From: Pseudochrobactrum kiredjianiae
GTDB lineage: Bacteria; Pseudomonadota; Alphaproteobacteria; Rhizobiales; Rhizobiaceae
Assembly (NCBI RefSeq): GCF_030362795.1
Contig: NZ_JAUCBM010000001.1
Span: 744,001 to 808,000 of the forward strand
DNA length: 64,000 nt
Reading direction: 5' to 3'
Both the position numbers and the translations under genes were made by a program. This document shows positions 1-9,420 of this stretch, in pieces. Position 1 is the stretch's first letter; each line of letters starts with the position of its first letter. The notes under the pieces were generated by a model. That model was not told the DNA's origin and did no database searches. It saw only the letters and a program-made list of their open reading frames with translations.

Positions 1-2
1 CG

Positions 3-2453
3 GATGCTGCTCTGAGTACACCGCCGCAGGTAGGCGATATCATCACCTTTGGTTTTGAAGTCCGCAACACCGGCAATGTGACGATTGAGAACATTCGCAT
101 TGAAGATCAGGTGGCAGGCGTTGTTGTTCACAACACCTCCGGCTGGACTGGTCCGCTTGAAGCGGGTGCTGAGAATACTGATGCCTTTACAGCGACCTAT
201 GCGCTGACACAGGACGATATTGATAAAGGAAACTTTGCCAATACCGCCAAGGTTATCGGTAGCAGTGTCGGCGGTACGCCGGATGATGTGACGGACATTT
301 CCGGTACTGATATTGATAATGACACGCCGACAGAACAGACGTTCGACAAAGTGACCGGCCTGAGCATTGTCAAATCGGAAACCCATGTTCTGAGTACACC
401 GCCGGTGCCGGGCGACCTGATCACCTATAGTTTTGTGGTGATCAATACCGGTAACGTCACACTGACAAATGTGGTTGTGACCGATCCGCTTCCTGATCTG
501 GATATGCCGGAAACGACAATTGCGACATTGCTGCCGGGTGCTGCCAATGCAGTCACGCTGACAGCGACCTATGCAATCAAGCAGGCTGATATCCAGAAGG
601 GTGAAGTTAAAAACAAGGCCAGTGTAACCGGTATCTATACCGATCCGAACACCAAAGTGCCTGAGACTGTGCCGCCGGTTGAGTCCAACGAGATTGTTGT
701 GCCTCTGGATCAAGTGCCTGCGATCGCGGTGGTGAAATCGGCTGTCTCTGCCCTGACAGAACCTGCGGAAGAAGGTCAGGAGATCACCTATACATTTACC
801 GTCACCAATACCGGTAATATGGAACTGATCGATGTGAAGGTTGAAGACCCGCTGCTGGGCATCAATCCGTCATCGTTCGATGCCGGTGATCTGGCACCGA
901 ATGAATCGAAAACATTCACAGCCGTTTATGCCATCACGCTTGCAGATATCGACAATGAGAAGGTTGTTAATCAGGCAACGGCGACCGGTACCTATGATGA
1001 CGGTTCAGGACCAAAAACCACGACAGATTTGTCGGGTCCGGATATTCATACGGATGAACCGCTGATCGTGCCGGTTGTGCCTCCGGTACCGGAACTGAAA
1101 ATCATCAAAACCGGTACATGGCTTGATGATAACGGCAATGGTTATCCGGAAGTCGGTGAGAAAGTTGAATTCACCTTCAACATCACCAATACCGGTAATG
1201 CAGTCCTGTTCAATGTGACGCCTGCTGATATCGGTCCGAGCTTTAACAACAAGCCTGCGACCGGCAAGCTGTCAGCGTTCACACCTGATCCGGTTGAACT
1301 GAAACCGGGGGCTTCGCAGAAGTTCGCTGCAACTTATGTTCTGTCGCAGGACGATATTGATGCAGCCGCCGGTATTGTCAGCGCTGTCACCAATATTGCG
1401 ACCGCTAAAGGTAATGTACGCAACGGCAAGGAATATGAATCGCCGGAAAGCGTGGCGAAAGTCACACTGCCTGCGACCGAGCCGAATGATGTCACCATTA
1501 CCAAGCAGGCAATGCTGCGTCAGATCAAACGTGGTGAGCGTGTGCCTTACATCATCCGCGTTGAAAACAGCTCGACCAGCAATGCCGGTCCGGTCAATGT
1601 CATCGACACCATGCCTGCAGGTTTCCGCTATGTGGAAGATTCCGCAACGCTGGACGGCAATCCGTTTGTGCCTGTGGTCAATGGTCGTCAGATCCGCTTT
1701 GACAATCTGCCGCTGGGACCAAAATCCACGCTGGAAATCCGCGTCGATCTGCTGGCACTGAGCACAGCGGGACCAGGTAAACACACCAACGTAGCCTCTG
1801 TCACCGACAGAACCGGCACACCGGTTGCCAAAGATGCAAAAGCGGTTGTCGAGATTGTTGCGGAACCTGTGTTCGACTGTGGCGATATCGTCGGCAAGGT
1901 CTTCGATGACAAAAACCGCAACGGTTATCAGGATGAAGGCGAGCCGGGTCTTGCAGGTGTGCGGATTGCCACCGTCAAAGGCTGGCTGGTGACAACCGAT
2001 GAACATGGCCGTTTCCATGTTGCCTGTGCGGCTCTGCCGGATCAGCGTATCGGTTCCAACTTCATCATGAAGCTTGACCCGCGCACCCTGCCAAGCGGCT
2101 ACCGCCTGACAACGGAGAACCCGCGTGTTGTCCGCCTTACCGCCGGTAAAATGACCAAGCTCAACTTTGGTGCTGCCATCGGCCGTGTCGTTCGCCTTGA
2201 TGTGAAGGGTGATGCGTTTGAAGCAAACAGCACAGAACTCAAGCGTCGTTGGGCTGACAATATCAGCAGCCTGATCGCCGTATTGCGCAAGGAGCCATCG
2301 GTTCTGCGACTGAGCTATGTCGATGCAAACACCAAGCCGCAACTCGCGAAACAGCGGATCAAGCACTTGCGTGATCTGATTACAGAGCGCTGGCGCAAAG
2401 ACGGTGAGCATTACCAGCTCGAAATTGAAACCCGCTCAGAAGTGGGGAAATGA
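3..2453 (+). CDS. Large repeat surface protein (DUF11/DUF7507-like repeats, OmpA-like C-terminus), 5' end outside window
   Basis: The frame is open from the left edge, so this is the C-terminal 816 residues of a longer protein. Four repeats of about 120 residues (roughly nt 3-345, 354-700, 714-1070, 1101-1460) share the phrases 'TNTGN' and 'ATYA..Q.DID', as in DUF7507/DUF11 beta-sandwich repeats of surface proteins. A fifth, divergent DUF11 unit (nt 1485-1855) follows, then an SdrD-B-like segment (nt 1870-2060, 'GKVFDDKNRNGYQDEGEPG', a likely calcium-binding loop), then an OmpA-like end (nt 2205-2400) that may bind peptidoglycan. Only 4 bp separate it from the downstream beta-barrel gene, so the two are probably co-transcribed and work together at the cell surface. 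An adhesin or surface-layer role is inferred, not shown. Confidence 0.8.
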   Translation, partial: DAALSTPPQVGDIITFGFEVRNTGNVTIENIRIEDQVAGVVVHNTSGWTGPLEAGAENTDAFTATYALTQDDIDKGNFANTAKVIGSSVGGTPDDVTDISGTDIDNDTPTEQTFDKVTGLSIVKSETHVLSTPPVPGDLITYSFVVINTGNVTLTNVVVTDPLPDLDMPETTIATLLPGAANAVTLTATYAIKQADIQKGEVKNKASVTGIYTDPNTKVPETVPPVESNEIVVPLDQVPAIAVVKSAVSALTEPAEEGQEITYTFTVTNTGNMELIDVKVEDPLLGINPSSFDAGDLAPNESKTFTAVYAITLADIDNEKVVNQATATGTYDDGSGPKTTTDLSGPDIHTDEPLIVPVVPPVPELKIIKTGTWLDDNGNGYPEVGEKVEFTFNITNTGNAVLFNVTPADIGPSFNNKPATGKLSAFTPDPVELKPGASQKFAATYVLSQDDIDAAAGIVSAVTNIATAKGNVRNGKEYESPESVAKVTLPATEPNDVTITKQAMLRQIKRGERVPYIIRVENSSTSNAGPVNVIDTMPAGFRYVEDSATLDGNPFVPVVNGRQIRFDNLPLGPKSTLEIRVDLLALSTAGPGKHTNVASVTDRTGTPVAKDAKAVVEIVAEPVFDCGDIVGKVFDDKNRNGYQDEGEPGLAGVRIATVKGWLVTTDEHGRFHVACAALPDQRIGSNFIMKLDPRTLPSGYRLTTENPRVVRLTAGKMTKLNFGAAIGRVVRLDVKGDAFEANSTELKRRWADNISSLIAVLRKEPSVLRLSYVDANTKPQLAKQRIKHLRDLITERWRKDGEHYQLEIETRSEVGK

Positions 2454-2457
2454 AGCT

Positions 2458-5400
2458 ATGACGGACATTATTCCATCCATGAAACACCGTAATATCCGTC
2501 GTCTTGGCTTGCTTGCAGGCAGCGCCATGGTCACTCTGACCATGGCAACTTTGCCCGCTTTGGCTGCAAATTCTGCAGATAGCAGCAAGACGGAGCTTCA
2601 TTCCATTCGCGGTAAAAAGCTGGATGACCAGACTGTACGCAGTCTGGAAGTCGGCGAAAATACCGAGCGTGAATCTTTAAGCGACAGCGGCAACATTCCT
2701 TTTGCCATCAGTGTTGATGGTGAAACGGTTGAAGAAAGCACAGCACCGGCAAACGTGAAGAAAAACGACAAACCGGTTAAGCAGGCTGATCGTCAGCGCA
2801 AAACCGATGTTGATTTGCATGCGGTTGATATCCAGATCAAATATGACGGTCTGGAAAGCACACCTTTGCTGAATGTCTCCACTATGCCGGTGCGTCGCAG
2901 CTACCGTGCCGGTGAGACGGTCGAGTTTCTGGCAACGACCAACTATCCGGGTTTCGTAGAGCGTTCTGAAATCCGTATTTTCCATGATAATGACAGCAAG
3001 AAGACTGAGAAGCCTTTGGCTGTCGTTCCGGTCGGCACCAATGCAAAAGCTGGCTGGAAAATGCCGGCCGGTGACGATCTGCGCGATTTTACCTATGTGT
3101 TGCGCGTCTATGATGCCAAAGGCCGTTATGATGAGACTGTGCCGCTGACATTGAGCCGGACAGAAAAAGACTTCTCGTCCGAAAATAAAGTAACAGCTGT
3201 TGCTCCGGGCATGGGCGAAGATCGTACAGCTCTACGCAATATTCCTGTGCGCGGTGGTTCCGTTACGATTTATGGTCGTAATGTCCCGCAGCAGCATCAG
3301 GTAGAGGCTTTCGGGGAAGCTATTCCTGTTGACCGTGAACAGGCTTTTGTGGTGCAGCGCATTCTGCCACCGGGTAATCACGATGTTGATGTATCGGTGA
3401 ACGGCGTTTCCAAGGATAGTGGTCTGCATTTTAACCGTGATATTAATATTCCGGATAATGAATGGTTCTATGTCGCACTGGCCGATCTGACCGTTGGCAA
3501 ACGTACCGGCGATAAGAATATTGAGAGCGTGCGTCCGGGTGAATATGACAGCGTTTATACGCGCGGTCGCCTTGCTTTCTATCTGAAGGGCAAGATCAAA
3601 GGCGAATATCTGCTGACCGCTGCCGCTGATACGGCTGAGGATGATCTGGATCAGTTGTTCCGTAATTTCGGCAGCAAAGATCCGCGCCGTCTGCTGCGCC
3701 GCCTCGATCCGGATGATTATTATCCGGTCTATGGCGATGACTCGACCATGGTTGAAGATGCACCGACAAACGGTAAATTCTATGTGCGTCTGGATCGCGG
3801 CGACAGCCATGTGATGTGGGGTAATTTCAAAACCCAGATCAAGGGCACAGAATTTATGCGGGCTGAACGTGCGCTCTATGGCGGGCAGGCAGTTTATCGC
3901 TCTGAAACCAGCACATCTTTCGGTGAACGCAACACGGAAGTGACCCTCTATGGTGCGCAGCCGGATACGCTGCCGCAACGCGAAGAGTTTCTTGCGACCG
4001 GCGGTTCAGCTTACTTTATGAAGCGTCAGGATATTATCGAAGGCTCGGAAACGCTCACCATTGAAGTACGCGATCCGGTAACCGGCCGTATGATCGAGCG
4101 CCGCACTCTGCGTGCCGGTGAGGATTATCGTTTTGATTATATGCAGGGCGTGGTTATTCTTACACGGCCTTTGTCCACATCGACGGCGACCAGTGATCCG
4201 GTGCGTAGCGGTGCATTGGGCGGCAATAAAATCTATCTGCTTGCGCAATATGAGTTTGAGCCGTCTGCCACTGATGTTGATGGTTTCAGCTATGGTGGTC
4301 GTGCGCAGCAATGGCTGAGTGATAAAGTACGTGTCGGTGTTACCGGCATGAATGAAACGACCGGTACAGCTGACCAGCAGGCTGGTGGTGCTGATATTCA
4401 GCTGCGCCATTCCGAAACCACCTTTCTGGAAGGTGAAATTGCTGTCTCGAAAGGGGAGGGCTTTGGTCTGAACCGTTCGACCGATGGTGGTTTGACCATG
4501 AGCAATACCGGCCCTGCCGGTAGCCGCGACCGAACCGCAACGGCATGGCGTATGCGTGGTCAGGTTGATCTGGAAGACCTGACAGACAATGGCGCCAAGG
4601 GTATTCTTGGTGGATATTATGAAAACCGTGAGGCCGGTTTCTCTTCGCTTTACGATCAGGTGCAGGTCGATAAACAGCTCTGGGGATTGCATGCCGATCT
4701 GGAATTGCGTGAGCGCACCAAGCTGAAACTGACCTATGACGATTTTAAAGATGATGATGGTCAGATCAAACGCGAAGGCAAGTCCAGCATCAGCTATGAG
4801 CTGGATCAGTATTGGAAACTGTCTTTCGGTGTCTCCTATACCGAACTGATGTCACCAACTGCCATTAAATCCGGCAAACACGGTTATGATGGCTCGCGCC
4901 TTGATGGTGGTGTGCGTGCGGATTATCGCCTGAGCGATGATTACCTGTTCTATGGTTTCGGTCAGGGGACGATGAGCCGTTCGGGTGATATTGACCGTAA
5001 TGACCGTATCGGGCTTGGTACAGAGATCAAACTGACCGATAAAGTCGGCCTCACCGGCGAGCTGTCCTATGGGACTCATGGCGTCGGCGGTCTGGCAGGC
5101 CTGACCTATGATCCTAATGCCGATGACCATTATTATATCGGTTATCGTCTTGATCCGGATCGTGCGTTCGACCTCAACCGTATCTATGATCTGAGCGGTC
5201 GTGATAAAGGCGCGATTGTTGGTGGTGTGAAACGTCGTATCGATGATGTTGCTTCTGCTTATGTCGAAAACAGTTACGATATGTTCGGTCTGCGCCGTTC
5301 ACTCACTCAGACCTATGGTGTTGTCTATACGCCGGATCCGGTCTGGACAGTCAATGCCGGTTTTGAATCCGGCCGTATTCACGACAACACACTCAATTCG

Positions 5401-6204
5401 GGTGGTCTTGAAAATTCGGACTTTGACCGTTATGCGCCATCGCTGGCCGTTGGTTATAAAGATGAAGAAGCCGGCATTGATGCGCGTATGCGTGGTGAAG
5501 TCCGCATTGAAAATTCTGAAGACGGCACGCGCGATCAGAATACCTATCTGCTGGCCGGTGGCGTTTCATGGAAAACCAGTGAAGACTGGCGTGCATTGGC
5601 GAATTTCGATGCGGTTATTTCTGACAGTAATTCGTCCCTCACTTCCGTGCAGAATACGGATTATGTGGAAACGTCCCTCGGCTATGCCTATCGTCCTGTT
5701 GAAAATGATCGTCTGAACGCGCTGTTCAAATATTCATGGCTCTATGACATGCCGGGCAATAACCAGCTTGTCAGCGGCTCAACGCGTGATGTTTATGCTC
5801 CGGCGCAGCGCAGCCATATTCTCTCGGCAGATTTTACCTATGATCTGGTGCCATGGCTGTCGGTTGGCGCGAAATATGGTTTCCGTATCGGCGAAGTGAA
5901 ATACCGGATTGCCGATAATGCAGGCACTTTCCAGCCTTATTGGCAGCGTTCATCTGCTCACCTCGGCATTGTGCGGGCAGATCTGCATATTGTGAAGGAA
6001 TGGGATGTGCTGGTTGAGGGCAAGGTGATGCATATGCCGGAAGCCGACACCACAGACTTCGGTGCTCTGACTGCGGTGTACCGCCATGTCGGCAATAATT
6101 TCAAAGTGGGTGTCGGCTATAATTTCGGCCGCTTCTCCGACGATTTGCGCGATCTGACCATGGATGACCGCGGCGTCTTCCTCAATATGGTCGGCAAGTT
6201 CTGA
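2458..6204 (+). CDS. Large outer-membrane beta-barrel protein, partner of the upstream repeat protein
   Basis: This 1248-residue protein begins at an ATG 4 bp after the previous stop, with GGGGA about 10 nt upstream; a second ATG at 2479 would give a tighter signal peptide. The N-terminus has a basic stretch (MKHRNIRR) and a hydrophobic run ending ALA-AN, a type I signal. Residues about 130-350 look like beta-sandwich domains. From about residue 350 onward, alternating aromatic/polar strands with Asp/Gly-rich turns run to the end. The last residue is Phe (MVGKF), the usual C-terminal signal of Gram-negative outer-membrane barrels. I see no TonB box or clear plug domain. It may export, anchor or display the upstream repeat protein; that link rests on gene adjacency only. 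Confidence 0.72.
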   Translation: MTDIIPSMKHRNIRRLGLLAGSAMVTLTMATLPALAANSADSSKTELHSIRGKKLDDQTVRSLEVGENTERESLSDSGNIPFAISVDGETVEESTAPANVKKNDKPVKQADRQRKTDVDLHAVDIQIKYDGLESTPLLNVSTMPVRRSYRAGETVEFLATTNYPGFVERSEIRIFHDNDSKKTEKPLAVVPVGTNAKAGWKMPAGDDLRDFTYVLRVYDAKGRYDETVPLTLSRTEKDFSSENKVTAVAPGMGEDRTALRNIPVRGGSVTIYGRNVPQQHQVEAFGEAIPVDREQAFVVQRILPPGNHDVDVSVNGVSKDSGLHFNRDINIPDNEWFYVALADLTVGKRTGDKNIESVRPGEYDSVYTRGRLAFYLKGKIKGEYLLTAAADTAEDDLDQLFRNFGSKDPRRLLRRLDPDDYYPVYGDDSTMVEDAPTNGKFYVRLDRGDSHVMWGNFKTQIKGTEFMRAERALYGGQAVYRSETSTSFGERNTEVTLYGAQPDTLPQREEFLATGGSAYFMKRQDIIEGSETLTIEVRDPVTGRMIERRTLRAGEDYRFDYMQGVVILTRPLSTSTATSDPVRSGALGGNKIYLLAQYEFEPSATDVDGFSYGGRAQQWLSDKVRVGVTGMNETTGTADQQAGGADIQLRHSETTFLEGEIAVSKGEGFGLNRSTDGGLTMSNTGPAGSRDRTATAWRMRGQVDLEDLTDNGAKGILGGYYENREAGFSSLYDQVQVDKQLWGLHADLELRERTKLKLTYDDFKDDDGQIKREGKSSISYELDQYWKLSFGVSYTELMSPTAIKSGKHGYDGSRLDGGVRADYRLSDDYLFYGFGQGTMSRSGDIDRNDRIGLGTEIKLTDKVGLTGELSYGTHGVGGLAGLTYDPNADDHYYIGYRLDPDRAFDLNRIYDLSGRDKGAIVGGVKRRIDDVASAYVENSYDMFGLRRSLTQTYGVVYTPDPVWTVNAGFESGRIHDNTLNSGGLENSDFDRYAPSLAVGYKDEEAGIDARMRGEVRIENSEDGTRDQNTYLLAGGVSWKTSEDWRALANFDAVISDSNSSLTSVQNTDYVETSLGYAYRPVENDRLNALFKYSWLYDMPGNNQLVSGSTRDVYAPAQRSHILSADFTYDLVPWLSVGAKYGFRIGEVKYRIADNAGTFQPYWQRSSAHLGIVRADLHIVKEWDVLVEGKVMHMPEADTTDFGALTAVYRHVGNNFKVGVGYNFGRFSDDLRDLTMDDRGVFLNMVGKF

Positions 6205-6230
6205 TCTGTTGACAGAATATTGAAACAGGA

Positions 6231-6264
6231 ATGCCCCGTATTGCTAAATACGGGGCATTTTTAT
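6231..6264 (+). terminator. Rho-independent terminator after the beta-barrel gene
   Basis: A 10-bp perfect stem, ATGCCCCGTA (6231-6240) with TACGGGGCAT (6249-6258), has an 8-nt loop and a T-rich tail. It lies between two convergent genes and ends the outer-membrane operon; the stem could also slow transcription from the other side. Confidence 0.85.
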
Positions 6265-6284
6265 TGAAGAACAGACTAGCTTGT

Positions 6285-7364
6285 TTAGTCCGCCAGCAGT
6301 GTGTGGAAGCCGGTAATGCGTAGCAAATGGGCGCGCCATTCGGCAATGGCCTGATAATTATTCACATACCACCGCAAAGCTGAATAGACCTGATTGAAAG
6401 CGCCGACTGACATCATCAGGCCACCAAAATTCAGATCACCGGAAAAATAGATCGGTGCAGCCGCCAATATCGGCACGACAATAGCCATCCAGCCAAAACC
6501 GGATGAAATCCATGTGAGATTGGTCTCAGTCAGGATGAGTTTTTTGACACTGAGATAGAGGCTCTGAAATTTCTCGCGCAAAAAACTGATTTTCCGCTCG
6601 CTATCATCCACTGTCGGGTAATTGTGGTTCTCACTGACAATCGTGACCAGTGCGGAGCGAAATTCGGCTTCCTGTGCTTCACGCGCTGCATTGAGCCGAA
6701 CCAGTCCGCGCCCGACCCACTTGCTCAGCGCTGAAGCGAGGCCAACATAGAGAAACGCTGCCCAGACCATATAGCCCGGGAGTGAAAACGAATAACCATT
6801 ATAATGAAAGACAAAGCCTTCCGAGACATTCCATAAAATACCGACAAAGCTGAGCAACAGGATCGTCGATTGAATAAAGCCGATTGTCAGACCTGTCGTG
6901 GAATCTGCGAGCTGTCTGGTATCCTGATGGATACGCTGATCCGGATTTTGCGCATAAAAATCTGTTTTATCGAGCTTGGATGCTTTATTGCCATGTAACC
7001 AGCAATCAATCAGATTTTTGACAATGGCTTTGCGCATCATCACAGACAGGATTTGCTGGAACCAGTTTTGCGCGACATTGAGGATCAGCAATCCGGCAGC
7101 GATAAAGACAAAAATCTGCAACTGCCGGATAAATTCAGGCACGTTGCGCTGCTCAATTGCATTGTAAAACGGCACATTCCACTGATTGAGCGTGACCTGT
7201 CCGTAAGCGGTTGCCAGCAAGATGAATAGCAAACCTGCGGAGAGTGCAGCAAGTTTAAGAAACTCATCGGAGGAGTTCAGCAATCTGCGCAGAATGCCGA
7301 CCTGTTTTAAAAATGGGATTTCCGGCAGATGAGGGTCTTGCTGAGGGTCATGAGGAACTGGCAC
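6285..7364 (-). CDS. ABC_membrane_2 (YddA/BacA-like) transporter membrane domain without ATPase domain
   Basis: The 359 residues match the membrane half of the YddA/ABCD-like family: several hydrophobic segments, the phrase 'LNQWNVPFYNA' near residue 60, 'NPDQRI.QD' near residue 140, and a conserved cytoplasmic stretch 'NHNYPTVDDSE'. Family members of this type usually run about 550-600 residues and end in a nucleotide-binding domain. Here the frame stops at the expected junction ('RITGFHTLLAD'), and no Walker A or LSGG motif occurs downstream, where only a terminator is present. It may be a proton-driven SbmA/BacA-like transporter for peptides or cofactors, or a degenerate ABC exporter. The long intact frame argues against recent decay. 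Confidence 0.72.
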   Translation of the reverse strand: MPVPHDPQQDPHLPEIPFLKQVGILRRLLNSSDEFLKLAALSAGLLFILLATAYGQVTLNQWNVPFYNAIEQRNVPEFIRQLQIFVFIAAGLLILNVAQNWFQQILSVMMRKAIVKNLIDCWLHGNKASKLDKTDFYAQNPDQRIHQDTRQLADSTTGLTIGFIQSTILLLSFVGILWNVSEGFVFHYNGYSFSLPGYMVWAAFLYVGLASALSKWVGRGLVRLNAAREAQEAEFRSALVTIVSENHNYPTVDDSERKISFLREKFQSLYLSVKKLILTETNLTWISSGFGWMAIVVPILAAAPIYFSGDLNFGGLMMSVGAFNQVYSALRWYVNNYQAIAEWRAHLLRITGFHTLLAD

Positions 7365-7467
7365 CGGAATGACCTCTTACAGCTGTTGATGTATCGCTCT
7401 GGGAGCATCTTAAACGTAATAGAATTTTCTGTACTGTTCCAGAGTGGTCGTTGAAAAAAGCAGTTAC

Positions 7468-7500
7468 AAAAAAATCCCCCGCGTAATCATTACACGGGGG
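7468..7500 (-). terminator. Rho-independent terminator after iaaA
   Basis: Read on the minus strand, a GC-rich stem (CCCCCGTGTAAT paired with ATTACGCGGGGG, one G-T/A mismatch) is followed by a run of seven or more T. It closes the rpiR-gsi-iaaA operon. The rest of the 7365-7528 gap holds no gene. Confidence 0.85.
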
Positions 7501-7528
7501 AGATACGATTATCGGATTGTAAAAAGTA

Positions 7529-8470
7529 TCAGTCTTCTTTGCCGTAAATGCCGGTATGGATGACGCCATCTGCACCGCACCATGCGCGATACATTCCAGG
7601 GCTGTTGAACGGCAGCTCGATATTGCCTTTGGCATCAACGGCGATAAGGCCGCCGGAACCGCCAAGTTCACCAAGTTCCTGCACTACATCGCCTGCAGCC
7701 TGTGCAAGGCTCTGGCCTGCCCAGCGCATACGTGCATCAATTTCGTGGCCGACTGCCCAGCGGATGAAATATTCGCCGTGACCGGTGGCGGAAATCGCCG
7801 CAGTTTTATCATCTGCCCATGTACCGGCACCGATCACAGGGCTGTCACCCACGCGACCCGGTGTTTTAGCGGTCATGCCGCCGGTGGAGGTGGCAGCAGC
7901 AATATGGCCGTGCTTGTCGAGCGCAACCGCACCGACTGTGCCGTGCTTACGTGCCGGATCACCATCATCGGCAAGACCGAGACGGCGGCGTTCCATTTCC
8001 GCTTTCAGCGCATCAAGACGTTGCTGGGTGCCGAACCATTCCGGTTCCATCATTTCCAGACCGGCATTTTCACAAAAACGCTTGGCACCGTTGCCGGCGA
8101 GAAACACATGCTCAGTCTGTTCCATCACGGCACGTGCTGCCAGCACCGGATGGCGCGGGCCGCAAATACCGGTGATCGCACCGCAGGCACGGGTCGCGCC
8201 GTCCATCACAGCAGCATCCATCTCATGGGTGGCATCGGTGGTGTAAACCGCACCGCGACCGGCATTGAACAGCGGATTATCTTCGAGCGCCATAACCGCA
8301 GCAGTGGCTGCATCCAATGCGCTGCCGCCTTCGTTAAGAATTTTCAGACCAGCTTCGAGGCAGGCTTTAAGACCTGCATGATAGGCGGCTTCACGCTCCG
8401 GTGTCATATTGGATTTCAGGATCGTGCCTGCACCGCCATGGAGTGCAATTACAGGGGTAGTTTCAGACAT
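7529..8470 (-). CDS. iaaA: Isoaspartyl peptidase / L-asparaginase (Ntn hydrolase)
   Basis: This 313-residue Ntn-hydrolase precursor cleaves isoaspartyl dipeptides and asparagine. The N-terminus 'VIALHGGAGTI' is the family start motif, 'NPLFNAGRGAV' lies near residue 65, and the autoprocessing and nucleophilic Thr is in HGTVG at residue 178, matching Thr179 of E. coli IaaA (321 residues). The start was set at 8470 because TGAGGA sits 6 nt upstream; an in-frame ATG further upstream would add residues with no family match. It is the last gene of the gsi operon, as in E. coli where iaaA and gsiABCD are also together. That suggests peptides taken up by Gsi are hydrolysed here. Confidence 0.93.
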   Translation of the reverse strand: MSETTPVIALHGGAGTILKSNMTPEREAAYHAGLKACLEAGLKILNEGGSALDAATAAVMALEDNPLFNAGRGAVYTTDATHEMDAAVMDGATRACGAITGICGPRHPVLAARAVMEQTEHVFLAGNGAKRFCENAGLEMMEPEWFGTQQRLDALKAEMERRRLGLADDGDPARKHGTVGAVALDKHGHIAAATSTGGMTAKTPGRVGDSPVIGAGTWADDKTAAISATGHGEYFIRWAVGHEIDARMRWAGQSLAQAAGDVVQELGELGGSGGLIAVDAKGNIELPFNSPGMYRAWCGADGVIHTGIYGKED

Positions 8471-8504
8471 AATATTCCTCAGATATTGAAAGGCTGACAT
8501 GAGA

Positions 8505-8528
8505 ACGCCGTCTCAGTTGAGACGGCGT
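8505..8528 (-). other. Intercistronic hairpin between gsiD and iaaA
   Basis: An 11-bp perfect stem (ACGCCGTCTCA with TGAGACGGCGT) and a 2-nt loop sit in the 65-bp gap between gsiD and iaaA. There is no long T run, so it is more likely an mRNA-stability or attenuating hairpin than a full terminator. Confidence 0.6.
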
Positions 8529-8535
8529 AACTTCA

Positions 8536-9420
8536 TCAGTCAGAGCGCAGTTTCGGATCCAATGCGTCGCGCAGACCGTCACCAAACAGGTTGAAACCCA
8601 GAACGGTCACGAAAATCGCAATGCCCGGAAACAGGGTCAGATGGTCGGCCACACCCATATAGGAGCGTCCGTCAGCCAGCATGGCACCCCATTCAGGGCT
8701 TGGCGGTTGTGCGCCCAGACCGATGAAGGAGAGGGAGGCCGCGGTCAGAATGGATGTCCCGATACGCATGGAGAAATAGACGATCACATTCGGCAATGTG
8801 CCAGGCAGAATGTGGCGCAGCATAATCACGCGATCTTTCACGCCGATCGCACGGGACGCATCCACATAAACAGTGCGCTTGAGCTGCAATGTTGTACCAC
8901 GGGCAAGACGGGCAAAAACCGGAATCGAGAAGATCGCAACTGCATAGATCACGTTAGTGATGCCAGGTCCGAGAATAGCGATAACGGCAATCGCCAACAG
9001 GATACCCGGAAAGGCCAGCAGCAGATCGCACAGACGCATCACGGCAGAGTCAATCCAGCGGCCATAATAGCCGGAGATGATGCCGAGCGAAACACCGGCA
9101 AGCGCACCGAGTGTTACGGAAAGGAAGCCGACGGATAGTGAGATCCGTGCACCCCAGATGATACGGCTGAAAATATCGCGGCCATAGGTGTCTGTGCCTG
9201 CCCAGTGGGCGGCACTCGGGCCTTGCAGCACGGCATTATAATCCGGAATGGTCGGATCATACGGCGCAACAAATGGCGCAAAGACGGCCATCAGAACGAG
9301 AGTGATGATGAAGATAAGCGCGATTACAGCCACTTTTTGCTTTTTAAAGCGGCGCCAGAATTCAGCCAAAGGCTTGCGCATTTTTTCGGTGGGTTCCACC
9401 ACAACAGTTGTCGCACTCAT
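8536..9420 (-). CDS. gsiD: Peptide/glutathione ABC permease GsiD-like
   Basis: The 294 residues form a DppC/OppC/GsiD-type inner-membrane permease. An N-terminal extension with one membrane segment (about 30-50) precedes '[24 protein letters not shown]', a hallmark of this subfamily, then the BPD_transp_1 region with the EAA-like loop '[21 protein letters not shown]'. The start overlaps the gsiC stop by 4 bp (ATGA), so translation is coupled. It pairs with GsiC to form the pore for the GsiB-delivered substrate. Confidence 0.9.
   Translation of the reverse strand: MSATTVVVEPTEKMRKPLAEFWRRFKKQKVAVIALIFIITLVLMAVFAPFVAPYDPTIPDYNAVLQGPSAAHWAGTDTYGRDIFSRIIWGARISLSVGFLSVTLGALAGVSLGIISGYYGRWIDSAVMRLCDLLLAFPGILLAIAVIAILGPGITNVIYAVAIFSIPVFARLARGTTLQLKRTVYVDASRAIGVKDRVIMLRHILPGTLPNVIVYFSMRIGTSILTAASLSFIGLGAQPPSPEWGAMLADGRSYMGVADHLTLFPGIAIFVTVLGFNLFGDGLRDALDPKLRSD

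Noticed and set aside
1272-2411. A 379-codon open frame on the minus strand inside the repeat protein gene
   Set aside because: It lies antisense to a clear repeat-domain protein, has no family motif or ribosome site, and looks like a codon-bias artefact of the plus-strand gene.
7556-8497. A 313-codon plus-strand frame antisense to iaaA
   Set aside because: It mirrors iaaA almost exactly; the Ntn-hydrolase motifs are on the minus strand.
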